From positions 47,902 through 111,901 of the forward strand of contig JABGYH010000007.1 in the NCBI GenBank assembly GCA_018675335.1: 64,000 nucleotides of DNA, read 5' to 3'. A program made the translations under genes and the position numbers. Positions 1-9,041 of this stretch are shown here, one piece after another (position 1 is the first letter of the stretch; every line of letters begins with the position of its first letter). The notes below the pieces were generated by a model. That model had not been told where the DNA came from, searched no databases, and worked only from the letters and a program-made list of their open reading frames with translations. The DNA is from Candidatus Woesearchaeota archaeon. Lineage in GTDB: Archaea > Nanobdellota > Nanobdellia > Woesearchaeales > UBA11576.

Positions 1-1105
1 CTGGTGGAACTTCTTTTTCACAATCAAAAATTGAAGATCCTAAACTTGGAGCAGGAGTAAACACGCCCAATGATTGAGTTGAAATAATAAATCTACGATT
101 AGGAGGATATGTACCATCAAATAGATCAGTTTCACCTTCACCACTAACAGAAACACTTAATCCAACACCCACTGAATTAATTTCAGACTCAACAGTTTTT
201 GCTCGCCTAGTACTTAAACCAGCATTATGGGATTCACCACCTTCTTTTGATGCGAACCCATAAACATAAACTTGATTTATACCTGCAGCTTTAACTCTTC
301 TAGAAAAATCTGCGATATTACCTTTAGTAACAAAATCAATTGTATCATATTTAAAATTACCATCTAAACGACAAATGCCTTTTTTTACAGGAGTTGTACC
401 ACCTGAGCCTTTGCCATCATCCGAACCAGTTCCACCTAACCCCGCACCAGATGCTCCACCTGAAGTACCAGATCCAGAATCTCCAGATCCACTAGAACTA
501 CCGTCAAACCAACTCGGATTAATCCACTTAGCAAGACCTCTCATTCCTGGAACAAGACCTTCCATACATTGAGGATCATTACGATTAGGTTCCATTAAGC
601 AAACGTAATTAATTGCAATATTGAATAATACAAATGCAAGAATACCTGCAAGAACACCTGCAACTATTTTAGAAGTCCAAGACTCACCACCAATAAGTGC
701 ATCATTACTCAGAATACCATATAATACAAGCCAGAATATAACCAGCATAAAATTCTTTGCGATAGGAAATAAATTAGTAACAGAAAAATTAGTAACAGTC
801 ACAATTGCAAATGAAAGTAAACAACCAATAGCAAAAGATAACCCTATAACTGCACCTTTTGCAGAACCAGCATTACCAAATCCACCACCAAACCATTTTG
901 AAAAAGCAAGAAATGCTGCTGCGAAGAATAACGTGAAAAATAAAAAGAAATCAATCATCTTACTATAATTTTGATATTTTCCTTGCGAAAAAAAACTATT
1001 AATTGAATCAAGTGGACCCGCACTAACTGAAGATGCGAAAATACCAATTAACGAAATAACTAAAACTAGTAATAAAATTGCCTTTAATGCTCCCTTTTTA
1101 TTCAT
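1..1105 (-). CDS. 4-TM membrane protein with OmpA-like domain (3' end outside window)
   Basis: I translated this by eye from the ATG at 1105; the frame stays open to the window edge (about 368 residues), so the C-terminus is missing. It begins MNKKGALKAILLLVLVISLI with a signal-peptide-like segment ending near VSAG. Several hydrophobic segments follow (about residues 45-165), then a Gly/Ser-rich linker, then an OmpA-C-like domain near residues 265-350. That domain shows YGFASKEGG, LSTRRAKTVE and a final NRRFIIST, the pattern that in OmpA/MotB/Pal proteins forms the peptidoglycan-binding fold. Archaea lack murein, so the ligand here is unknown. The TM part resembles the 286-residue protein at 8119-8979. 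It is last in the leftward series and has its own TATA-like box (1139-1150). Function unknown; a role in a cell-envelope assembly is inferred. Confidence 0.75.
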   Translation of the reverse strand, partial: MNKKGALKAILLLVLVISLIGIFASSVSAGPLDSINSFFSQGKYQNYSKMIDFFLFFTLFFAAAFLAFSKWFGGGFGNAGSAKGAVIGLSFAIGCLLSFAIVTVTNFSVTNLFPIAKNFMLVIFWLVLYGILSNDALIGGESWTSKIVAGVLAGILAFVLFNIAINYVCLMEPNRNDPQCMEGLVPGMRGLAKWINPSWFDGSSSGSGDSGSGTSGGASGAGLGGTGSDDGKGSGGTTPVKKGICRLDGNFKYDTIDFVTKGNIADFSRRVKAAGINQVYVYGFASKEGGESHNAGLSTRRAKTVESEINSVGVGLSVSVSGEGETDLFDGTYPPNRRFIISTQSLGVFTPAPSLGSSIFDCEKEVPP

Positions 1106-1138
1106 TTTAACAGCTCTTTTTAAATTCTAATTAATTAT

Positions 1139-1150
1139 GGTATATAAATA
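1139..1150 (-). promoter_or_regulatory. TATA-like box for the OmpA-domain gene
   Basis: On the minus strand the sequence reads TATTTATATACC. It lies about 35 nt upstream of the ATG at 1105, which suits a start with a short or absent leader. The remaining intergenic DNA (1106-1269) is nearly pure A/T and shows no gene. Confidence 0.4.
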
Positions 1151-1269
1151 TTTTTATTTTATAATGTAATATCATAATTTTTTATTTTAAATTTTTAAAT
1201 TTGTATTTTATTTTAATTTAAGTTTTATTTTTTTATTTGATAAATTATTCAACTTTATTATGAATTAAA

Positions 1270-4200
1270 TTAGTTCGAATCTGCTTCGGATTTGGGTTTT
1301 GATCTTTTTAACCTTGCCCACTTTGGCCAAAATGAAGGAGACTCCAATACCTGCTCTTCTTTTGCTTTTCTACCCACAACATAATCTAATGCGTCAAGAT
1401 TTGATTTATTTTCTGAATCAGACGAGGTACTTGCACGATGAATTTGAAATTTACCTTCAGTTGAAATTGCAAGCCACCCCCCATAACTCCTATTATAGAA
1501 ATTAGACATTCCAAAATCAATATTATAACGAGCAGTATCTTTTTGTTTGAATTGCCGATTTGCAAGCGCAATACTTTGAGGCTCAGTATGCCCGTGAACT
1601 AATGCAACATAACCTAATTTCTTAATTGGATTTTGCTCATCAAATAAAGTATTCTTTGTTTTTTTATTTTCAATATTATACCATTCCCACACACGACCAT
1701 TTTCATCACCTGCAAATAACGGAGTTTGTGGTCCAAATACATCACTTACTTGAATATTATCAGCACGTATTCTTGATTGTAATTGCATACAACAATCTAA
1801 AAATTCCCGTCTATCAAAAAATCTTTTTTCTTTTTTAATAACTGGAATTCCCGCATGAACAAATAAAATATTTGAATCAACATGCATAACTTGAATTGAT
1901 TCTTTTAAAAATTTAAAATAATCATTAACAAACAATCCAGAGTACCAAACTTTTGCGTGAAGCAATGCAGGATTTAACCTACTCAAAAATGAAGCATATG
2001 TTCCATCTAATTCTGCAAGAACTGATTGAATCGCAACATATTCTTTTAACCTTACACCATACAAATAATTAAACATCTTTTTACTGCCATTATCTTCTGA
2101 TCTTCTATCATTGACAAACCACTGAGACATCAATTCAATATTATGTGCAGCCATACCACTTAAACCACCTAAAAACATACCTTCATGATTACCACACAAC
2201 ATTACAAATTCATCAGCAGGTGCTTGAGATTTTAAATGCTTAAGCAAATCAAGAACCATAAAGGTTTGCCCTCCACGATCAACATAGTCCCCAATAAAAA
2301 CTACTTTTTTACCACCAATCCAGTCGAGATTATTATTAATTATTTTTGCTTGCTTTAAAACATTAGCTAGACGGAAAAAATCGCCATGAATATCCCCAAT
2401 TGCAACTATTGGTTTTTTAGGAGTTTTATTTTTTATTTCAGATTTAAAATTAATATGAAATTGCTCCCACTCAAAAATATTTGATTTTTTAACTAAATTA
2501 AATACGAACCCAAATTCTCTTTCTGAATCTAACCAAATAACATCTCCATCATTAAGTATGCATTCAGTTTTAACCGAATCAGTATTAATTATCATCCCAG
2601 TTCCTGATTTGTTTTCTAAACAATACCCGTTAGCAGAATGAGTTATACAAAATTGACTAGGAACTAACCCCCTAATAGTTGAAGGTTCTAACTCCTCATG
2701 ATAACGCAGATCTACAAATCTAATAACAACATCAGATTCATTAGATGTTCCAAATGAAATTTCTTTTTTATTTAACAAAATTTCTCGATTTGTTATAAGT
2801 TCAGAATCATCACATAAAAATTCAACATCCTCAACACTACCAATAATAGAATCAGGATGTTTATGAACTGCAACATGCGGGGTCAAAACTCCCACTAACA
2901 CAGGAATTTTCTCAGATTTTAATTTCCTAATATGCACAATAAACTCTTTAATCTGAGTTATTTTTTCATCAGGATACGCAATTTCTTGAGCTAACACAAA
3001 TGCTCTCTCCATTAATACTAATGCAGCATCATATCGCTCATTAAAATACAAACTAACTGCTTGATTTTCAATACCCACTTGCAAAATTTCTTTTTCAGTT
3101 CTTTCTCGTTCATTTTTTAAATTATTCAATTCTAATTCGGTTTGTTTAAATAAAGTTTCTGACATCAATAACTTCCTAGACAAATCACTAATTTGCCCAT
3201 TTAAACGTTCAACATCTGCCTCAATTCTTAGTTTATCAGATTGTTCTTGTGCTAATTTTTCTCGCATACCTCTAAGTTTTGCAACCATCAAAAGACCTAG
3301 CCTGTTTAACCTTATATTCTCTTGACTTGCCATTGCTGCTGTTTGTTGAGACTCAGCTAATTCTCGCCCCATATCGCCAGCAGCAGAATTTGCAACTTGT
3401 GCTTGTCGTTTCAACTCAGCAACAACAACTGCATGAGCCTGCCCTAATTCAGCAATTCTTTGACCTTGCCTAATTTGTAAATCTTCAATCTGCCTCACAT
3501 GATGCTCAGTTAATTTTGTAATTCTTGTTGCAACCGAATCAGATCCATCTGCACTTTGTTCATTTGACTGAGTTAATGCCGCAACACTCAATTCATGTTG
3601 TTGATTCATTCTTGCAATTTCCCCTGCATGAGCCGCAGTTAAATCTGCAAGTTTTGTTTCGTGTTGTTGAGTTAGTGAAGCAATTTTAGATTTATGATCT
3701 TCATTTTGATTATCCAATAATGAAACATAATTATCAATCCCTTCTGATAATTCTTGGATTGTAAGATCACTACTTGCCAAATCACCCCTCAATATAGATA
3801 CATTTTCTCTTAAAAATTTAATTGCTTGACTTTGTTCTAACACCAGTAAACTTACTGAAGACAAAACACTTTGTGCACTTACTTGAGATTTTCTAACTGC
3901 AGATTTCAATTTAGTTCCCATTTGAACTGCATGATCAGACGCTAATTTCATGGAGCGTGCTAAGCGAGATGAATGATCTGATCCTGAACCTAAAGAATTA
4001 TGTGACCCAATTACTTCTGCGCGCAAAAGATCAATCTGTCTAACAACTTCCCCATAATCTTTTTGTGATTTTGCAACTTCACCTTTAGACACGTCAAATT
4101 TGGAATGTTCTTCTTGTAATTGACCCGTCAGTGACGCAATACGCAACATCAATTCACTAATTAAAGATTCATATTCTGAAACTCGTCTTAAAAGCATAAT

Positions 4201-6273
4201 CCTAGTTTTTGTAAATGCTTCAGAAATACTTTTTGTCTCATCGACCAAGCTATCAATTTTTTCTTCGCAAGCACTAATTAACTTAAGCACTCTTTTAATT
4301 TCAGATTTTACAAACGAGATATCATCATTAATTCTCGCTGTTTCTTCCTTAAGAAGATTAGGATCTGAAATTAACTGAGGAAGTTCAACTAATTTTTTAA
4401 AATATAATTTTTCAAAAGAATTTAATTCAGTTAATTGAGAATCTAATTCTTCAAGCAATTCTAATGATGATTTAATTTGAGCAGCAATAGAATTATCTAA
4501 AAAAGATAAATCAAGAACTGCTTCTGAACGCGAAGAAATATCTTGAACTAAAGAAATAAGTTCTCTGTGAATTTGAGCTAATGCAAACTCATAATTTTCT
4601 TTTTCTTCTTTGTGTTTAGCAACAAGTTTTTGAAATGCTTCCACCCAGAAAATATTAGAGTCCTCAGTTTCTGATCTGTTTTGTGCGTAGGCTAACTCTT
4701 TTTCTAATTCAACTTTTTCTTTTTGTAACTCACTAAATCTTTGGTCAAGTTCTGCAAGACGCGCCTTCGCATCTTTTGTTTCTACCCAAAATTTTTCTGA
4801 TGCTCGAGCTAAAATATCAATTAATTCTTTTAATTCTCCCGTAATTTTTGATTGAACTTGTTTTTGTTCGACTAATGTTTTGGATGTTTTACCCTTATTT
4901 TCTTTAATTTTTTGATGCTGCTGTTCCGCTTCCAATCTTTGCTTTGCAAAAAGACCTGATTCAGATTCTAATTGTTCAATAGTTCTTGTAGTAACACTTA
5001 ATTTAGATTTGATAATTCCCAGTTCAATACTTAACTCTCTAATTTTATCTTCATTAGTTTGAGATTTTAAGTTTTCTTTTTTCAACAATTCTTCAACATG
5101 TTTTTCAGATAAATCTAAAACTTCAAAATGAAGATACAATAATTCAGTTAATTTTCTACAAATAAAATCCAAATCAGTTAAAACATAAGTTTTATGCTGA
5201 TACCTAGAATTAACTCTACCCAAAACAGATTCTAATTCAGACAATAAATCAATTAAATTAACAGTTGCGTCAAATTTTGCCTTAATTTTTTTAGATGTAA
5301 TTGATTTGGACTTCAAAGACTTAACAGTTTTTTTAGCTGCAGCAAATAAAGATTTTAATTTATGATCTAACTCGGATTGAGCAGTTAACTCTTCTGCAAG
5401 ACGAGCATTTAAGAATGTAAGTTCATTTTTTTTGAATAACAATAAATCTTCCAACGCATGAATACTTTTTTCTGCTTGTTGATCTAATAACTTATTGCGT
5501 CCACGTTCAAATTCTAAATCTTCTTTTTGAACTTTTAATGATTTAGCAGCTACTGCTTGAACATGCACAATAATTCCACGTAACAACTCTTTCTTTTTTT
5601 CAAATAATGCACTCATTCGAATAGCATTTTCCTTAATTGATCTAAGCTCTGCTGCTCTACTTTTATACGCTGCAGGTTTTTTTGCCTGAGATAAATGTTT
5701 ATTATACGCAACTGAAACATCCTCAACTTGTTTACACAACTCAGTTAGATAACCAAATTGTTGTTCAGTAACAGATAATTCCCCAATTAAATTTATTAGA
5801 TCGTGATCTTCTTGACTTGCCAAATAAACTAATGCTTCTAAGTTGCCATCAAACGAATCAAATGCGACTTTTGACTGATTAAGCTTAGCAATTGTTTCTT
5901 CAAGTTCGGATTTTTTTGCAGAAACTTTTTTTACATCTGCTTGAAGTCTTTTAAAAATTTCCTCTGCAAGTTTTAATTCAACCCTATTGTGCCGCCTAAG
6001 ATCTGAAACATCAGGAGATACTTTTTGTTCTACTTTTGCCACAACCCCTAACTGGTCACCAACAGTTTCAGCAGCTTCTAAATTAGCAGGAACTGCAGTT
6101 AATAAATCATCCACACTAATTTGTTCCGCTGCAGTTTCACGACTAAACTCAGCAGTTTTTCTAGCAATATCCTCTTGATCTAAACTAAGTGGAGGAATAA
6201 CAGTATCGCTTCCACTAGTTTTGCGAGCCTTTTTACCTTTCCCAGGCAATAAATTTTTTAGCCACCTACTCAT
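1270..6273 (-). CDS. giant coiled-coil protein with FHA-like and PPP phosphatase domains
   Basis: The protein has 1667 residues. Residues about 60-1120 are almost continuous charged heptad-type helix. A divergent FHA-like domain follows (about 1150-1265), with ISFGTSNESDVVIR, then LENKSGTGMIIN and LNDGDVIWL, matching the order of FHA phosphothreonine-binding strands. The C-terminal part (about 1283-1640) is a PPP-family metallophosphatase with the full set of metal and catalytic motifs: GDIHGD, GDYVDRG, GNHE, HAGIP and HGHTEP. The enzyme should remove phosphate from Ser/Thr (or bis-phosphorylated small molecules), and FHA modules bind phosphothreonine. No signal peptide or TM segment is seen, so it is probably cytoplasmic. 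The ATG at 6273 follows AAGGTGAC at good spacing and overlaps the previous gene by 8 nt, so it is translationally coupled to it. The domain combination is unfamiliar to me. Domain calls are firm for PPP, moderate for FHA. Confidence 0.85.
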   Translation of the reverse strand: MSRWLKNLLPGKGKKARKTSGSDTVIPPLSLDQEDIARKTAEFSRETAAEQISVDDLLTAVPANLEAAETVGDQLGVVAKVEQKVSPDVSDLRRHNRVELKLAEEIFKRLQADVKKVSAKKSELEETIAKLNQSKVAFDSFDGNLEALVYLASQEDHDLINLIGELSVTEQQFGYLTELCKQVEDVSVAYNKHLSQAKKPAAYKSRAAELRSIKENAIRMSALFEKKKELLRGIIVHVQAVAAKSLKVQKEDLEFERGRNKLLDQQAEKSIHALEDLLLFKKNELTFLNARLAEELTAQSELDHKLKSLFAAAKKTVKSLKSKSITSKKIKAKFDATVNLIDLLSELESVLGRVNSRYQHKTYVLTDLDFICRKLTELLYLHFEVLDLSEKHVEELLKKENLKSQTNEDKIRELSIELGIIKSKLSVTTRTIEQLESESGLFAKQRLEAEQQHQKIKENKGKTSKTLVEQKQVQSKITGELKELIDILARASEKFWVETKDAKARLAELDQRFSELQKEKVELEKELAYAQNRSETEDSNIFWVEAFQKLVAKHKEEKENYEFALAQIHRELISLVQDISSRSEAVLDLSFLDNSIAAQIKSSLELLEELDSQLTELNSFEKLYFKKLVELPQLISDPNLLKEETARINDDISFVKSEIKRVLKLISACEEKIDSLVDETKSISEAFTKTRIMLLRRVSEYESLISELMLRIASLTGQLQEEHSKFDVSKGEVAKSQKDYGEVVRQIDLLRAEVIGSHNSLGSGSDHSSRLARSMKLASDHAVQMGTKLKSAVRKSQVSAQSVLSSVSLLVLEQSQAIKFLRENVSILRGDLASSDLTIQELSEGIDNYVSLLDNQNEDHKSKIASLTQQHETKLADLTAAHAGEIARMNQQHELSVAALTQSNEQSADGSDSVATRITKLTEHHVRQIEDLQIRQGQRIAELGQAHAVVVAELKRQAQVANSAAGDMGRELAESQQTAAMASQENIRLNRLGLLMVAKLRGMREKLAQEQSDKLRIEADVERLNGQISDLSRKLLMSETLFKQTELELNNLKNERERTEKEILQVGIENQAVSLYFNERYDAALVLMERAFVLAQEIAYPDEKITQIKEFIVHIRKLKSEKIPVLVGVLTPHVAVHKHPDSIIGSVEDVEFLCDDSELITNREILLNKKEISFGTSNESDVVIRFVDLRYHEELEPSTIRGLVPSQFCITHSANGYCLENKSGTGMIINTDSVKTECILNDGDVIWLDSEREFGFVFNLVKKSNIFEWEQFHINFKSEIKNKTPKKPIVAIGDIHGDFFRLANVLKQAKIINNNLDWIGGKKVVFIGDYVDRGGQTFMVLDLLKHLKSQAPADEFVMLCGNHEGMFLGGLSGMAAHNIELMSQWFVNDRRSEDNGSKKMFNYLYGVRLKEYVAIQSVLAELDGTYASFLSRLNPALLHAKVWYSGLFVNDYFKFLKESIQVMHVDSNILFVHAGIPVIKKEKRFFDRREFLDCCMQLQSRIRADNIQVSDVFGPQTPLFAGDENGRVWEWYNIENKKTKNTLFDEQNPIKKLGYVALVHGHTEPQSIALANRQFKQKDTARYNIDFGMSNFYNRSYGGWLAISTEGKFQIHRASTSSDSENKSNLDALDYVVGRKAKEEQVLESPSFWPKWARLKRSKPKSEADSN

Positions 6274-8122
6274 TTGTCACCTTCGATTCTCCACCTATTT
6301 TTGGAGTTGGAACTATTGAATCTGAACTAACTGGATTAGAACTTACATTACTAGAATCATCAGGAGTTTCAGATGTACTTGGAAGGAGTTGAGATGGATC
6401 TGTTGATTTTTTGAACTCTGCCTCGCATGCGTTAATCTTATTTGTGCAAAATTCTATCTCCCCAGTACAAAGTTGAATTAAATTATCTAATCGGACAATT
6501 ACTTTTTTTAATTCATTACGACGAACATCAGGATGAATAATTTTATTTGCGACTTCTGCAAAAGATTTGCTATCTTCAAACTGTTTTTTTGCAGTTGAAA
6601 AATACTTAAATGCATCAGCATAAGTTTTTTCTGCGAATTTGGTTTCACCAATTTCTTTTGCTTCAATTGCTGAGTTTTTTAGAGTTACAGATAAACCTTC
6701 AAATGCAATTGCTTTTTCCCCTTCTAAACTTCTTAAATCTAAAATTTTAGAATCCAACTCATTACTTAAACTAACGATTAATTGGAAATAACCATACTTA
6801 ATTCTAAATCTTTGTTCTACATCCAAAGAAGTTGAAACTAAATTTGCAATACCACTCTTTAAATTGACCCAACCCTCGACTTTTTTTAACCCTTCAAATA
6901 AATCTCTAACTTCACTATAAACTTTCTTTAGTCGTTCTTGATTATTAATCCGCTCAGAATGAATAACTTCAAAACTCAGTTCATCAGTAAATTGATCATA
7001 TTTTCTCTTTTTAAAATCTAGAAGTAACTTTAACTGATCAGCATTTATTGCTATTAATTTATATGATTTGTCTAAAGTTCCAAACGCATTTTCAACTTGT
7101 TTTTTTTCTAATAAATCAATTTTTTCAAAAATTTGACTCATCGCAGGAATCCTAGATACTAAAGTATTAATAACATCTTTAATTGCGTTAAAATAGTCTT
7201 TTTCGTCACCACACTTAGTTGGAAGATGTTTAAGTTTAGTGCTAATATTTCTTGATAAATCAAATTCTTTAATTTTTTCTATTACTTTACCAACAACAGA
7301 AAGATCCTCCCGATCAGTTCTTTTATCTTTGACATGTTGGTTTAGCCATTCAAAAGTAACTTTACATCCTGCATCCTTACTAAAAAAATCAGTTTCTTCT
7401 AAAGATAATTGTTCTTTTAATTTTTTTAATTTTGTTTTCAAAACTAAATTTTGATCTTCCAAATATTTAATGAAATCACGAACTCGTTTAAACTCAACTT
7501 CTTCTTCAGCTTTAATTGGATCTGGATCTGACTCGTTTTCGTCCACACCGGTCTTTTTTGAAGAACCATCATTTTCTTTATGTGGTGCACTATCCGCAGC
7601 AGCATTTTCATCATCTTCATTTTCTGAAGCCTTTTTAGAATACCGATTCCTAACTTTACCTGCAATTGCAAGAACAACTAATAACACTAAACATATTGCA
7701 ACACCAATAAAAATCCATTTAATTATATTCCAACCACTCCACGAACTAGAACTTTCTGAGTTAGACGATTCACAATTATTATCTTCACAAGTTTCAGTTG
7801 AAAGACAATCAGAATCAGAATTACACTTAAGATTTTTTGAATTAGATAAAGCTCTTGCTTTATTAATAAATGCATTTTTAACAAGTGCAGTATCTTTTGC
7901 AGCCAAATATGCTGGAGATGATTTTATTTCAATTAATTGATCTCTACTCGCATCTTCAATTGAATTAAATAAAGCAGTATTTCTAAAAGTTTCTAACGAT
8001 TTAATTTTTGAACTAACTTCTTTTGAGGATAACGCAAAAACAAATACTGCAGATGAGATTAACAAAATAGTTAAAACTAGTAAAACCAAACTACCATATT
8101 TTAACATTTTATTTGAAGTCAT
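6266..8122 (-). CDS. two-TM protein with short Cys-rich outer loop and cytoplasmic coiled coil
   Basis: The protein has 618 residues. TM1 is at about 8-30, an outer region follows to about 130, and TM2 is at about 132-155. The outer region holds the motif CNSDSDCLSTETCEDNNC (near residue 99), a four-cysteine pattern that probably forms two disulphides. After TM2 comes an acidic linker and then about 400 residues of helical, coiled-coil-like sequence on the inferred cytoplasmic side, ending in a Ser/Pro-rich tail. The ATG overlaps the stop of the upstream gene (ATGA, 8119-8122) and its 3' end overlaps the phosphatase gene by 8 nt, so the three are a tightly coupled unit. I recognise no family. 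It may tether the giant coiled-coil phosphatase to the membrane; that is inference. Confidence 0.8.
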   Translation of the reverse strand: MTSNKMLKYGSLVLLVLTILLISSAVFVFALSSKEVSSKIKSLETFRNTALFNSIEDASRDQLIEIKSSPAYLAAKDTALVKNAFINKARALSNSKNLKCNSDSDCLSTETCEDNNCESSNSESSSSWSGWNIIKWIFIGVAICLVLLVVLAIAGKVRNRYSKKASENEDDENAAADSAPHKENDGSSKKTGVDENESDPDPIKAEEEVEFKRVRDFIKYLEDQNLVLKTKLKKLKEQLSLEETDFFSKDAGCKVTFEWLNQHVKDKRTDREDLSVVGKVIEKIKEFDLSRNISTKLKHLPTKCGDEKDYFNAIKDVINTLVSRIPAMSQIFEKIDLLEKKQVENAFGTLDKSYKLIAINADQLKLLLDFKKRKYDQFTDELSFEVIHSERINNQERLKKVYSEVRDLFEGLKKVEGWVNLKSGIANLVSTSLDVEQRFRIKYGYFQLIVSLSNELDSKILDLRSLEGEKAIAFEGLSVTLKNSAIEAKEIGETKFAEKTYADAFKYFSTAKKQFEDSKSFAEVANKIIHPDVRRNELKKVIVRLDNLIQLCTGEIEFCTNKINACEAEFKKSTDPSQLLPSTSETPDDSSNVSSNPVSSDSIVPTPKIGGESKVTNE

Positions 8123-8979
8123 TTTTTTGATTGAGTGTTTTGAGCAGGAGTTACCTGAGAGGACGTTTTAGCTTTTAATTCGGATTTTAATTGATTAAGA
8201 GATACAATATGACCTTGCGCTAAATTTGCATCTTCAAGATTTTCAGGAGATGTATCTGACAAAAACTTAGTTGCGGCAACTAATCGAGGATCATTATCAG
8301 ACCCAGGTTCACCAACTTTTGAAGAATCATCTGATTTTGATTTATCATCAGAATTTGAAGAACTAATATCTCCAAGACCTAAATGGCCTAAAATTGAATC
8401 CGATCCAAACATTTTTTTCAAAACTGAATTTGAATTACATGAATTATCATTACAAACAGTGACTATCAGAAAATAAAATATCACACAAGAAAGTATTAGT
8501 GCAAGAACTAATGCAATAATTGCTTTACCCGCACCTTCACCCAGAACTTTTCTAATAACCCAAAATAGCCCCCCCATTAATGCAAAGAATAAAATAATCA
8601 CACTAATTGGAAGAAGTTTAGTCACAGTAATTTTTCCTCCAAAAACAAGTCCACCAGTAAGGGCCGCACCAATTGCTAAAACTGCTAAATAAACTGCAGC
8701 GTTATTTCCCTCTCCCCTAAATTTTTGAAGTCCCATAAATGCTATGAAGCAATAAATAATCATAAAAATAAGAAAATCACCAAATGACGGAGTATCATCA
8801 AATGCGAATAATTTTTTCATTGAATTTCCAACTGCAGCCAAAGGTGCTGCTTCAGCCACTTCTGCAAACAAAGAAAATGCAAATAAACCAATAAGTAAAA
8901 CTAACAAAAACTTCAAACAATTATTTGAACTCAATATTGTATTTATTGAATTTCGTTTTTTTGTTGTTTTTTTATTCAT
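8119..8979 (-). CDS. 4-TM exported-type membrane protein, paralogous to the OmpA-domain protein
   Basis: The protein has 286 residues. It starts MNKKTTKKRNSINTI and has a signal-like hydrophobic stretch ending EVAEAAP, a probable cleavage region. About four TM helices follow between residues 65 and 185, then a Ser/Asp-rich tail. The segment AVYLAVLAIGAAL followed by TVTKLLPISVIILFF parallels AVIGLSFAIGCLLSF and SVTNLFPIAKNFML in the 1-1105 gene, so the two probably share one membrane module with different C-terminal tails. The general layout recalls small pilin-like or channel subunits of secretion systems, but no motif proves this. It lies in the leftward series, 62 nt after the previous gene, and its stop overlaps the next start. 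Confidence 0.75.
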   Translation of the reverse strand: MNKKTTKKRNSINTILSSNNCLKFLLVLLIGLFAFSLFAEVAEAAPLAAVGNSMKKLFAFDDTPSFGDFLIFMIIYCFIAFMGLQKFRGEGNNAAVYLAVLAIGAALTGGLVFGGKITVTKLLPISVIILFFALMGGLFWVIRKVLGEGAGKAIIALVLALILSCVIFYFLIVTVCNDNSCNSNSVLKKMFGSDSILGHLGLGDISSSNSDDKSKSDDSSKVGEPGSDNDPRLVAATKFLSDTSPENLEDANLAQGHIVSLNQLKSELKAKTSSQVTPAQNTQSKK

Positions 8980-9041
8980 TTTTTATGGTTTATTTTTTTG
9001 ATTTTGATTATTTTTGATTTTATTTTTTGAACTTTAGCCGA

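Noticed and set aside
375..968. Two plus-strand frames at the left edge
   Set aside because: They are antisense to the OmpA-domain gene, which has clear domain structure; the plus-strand translations are low-complexity shadows.
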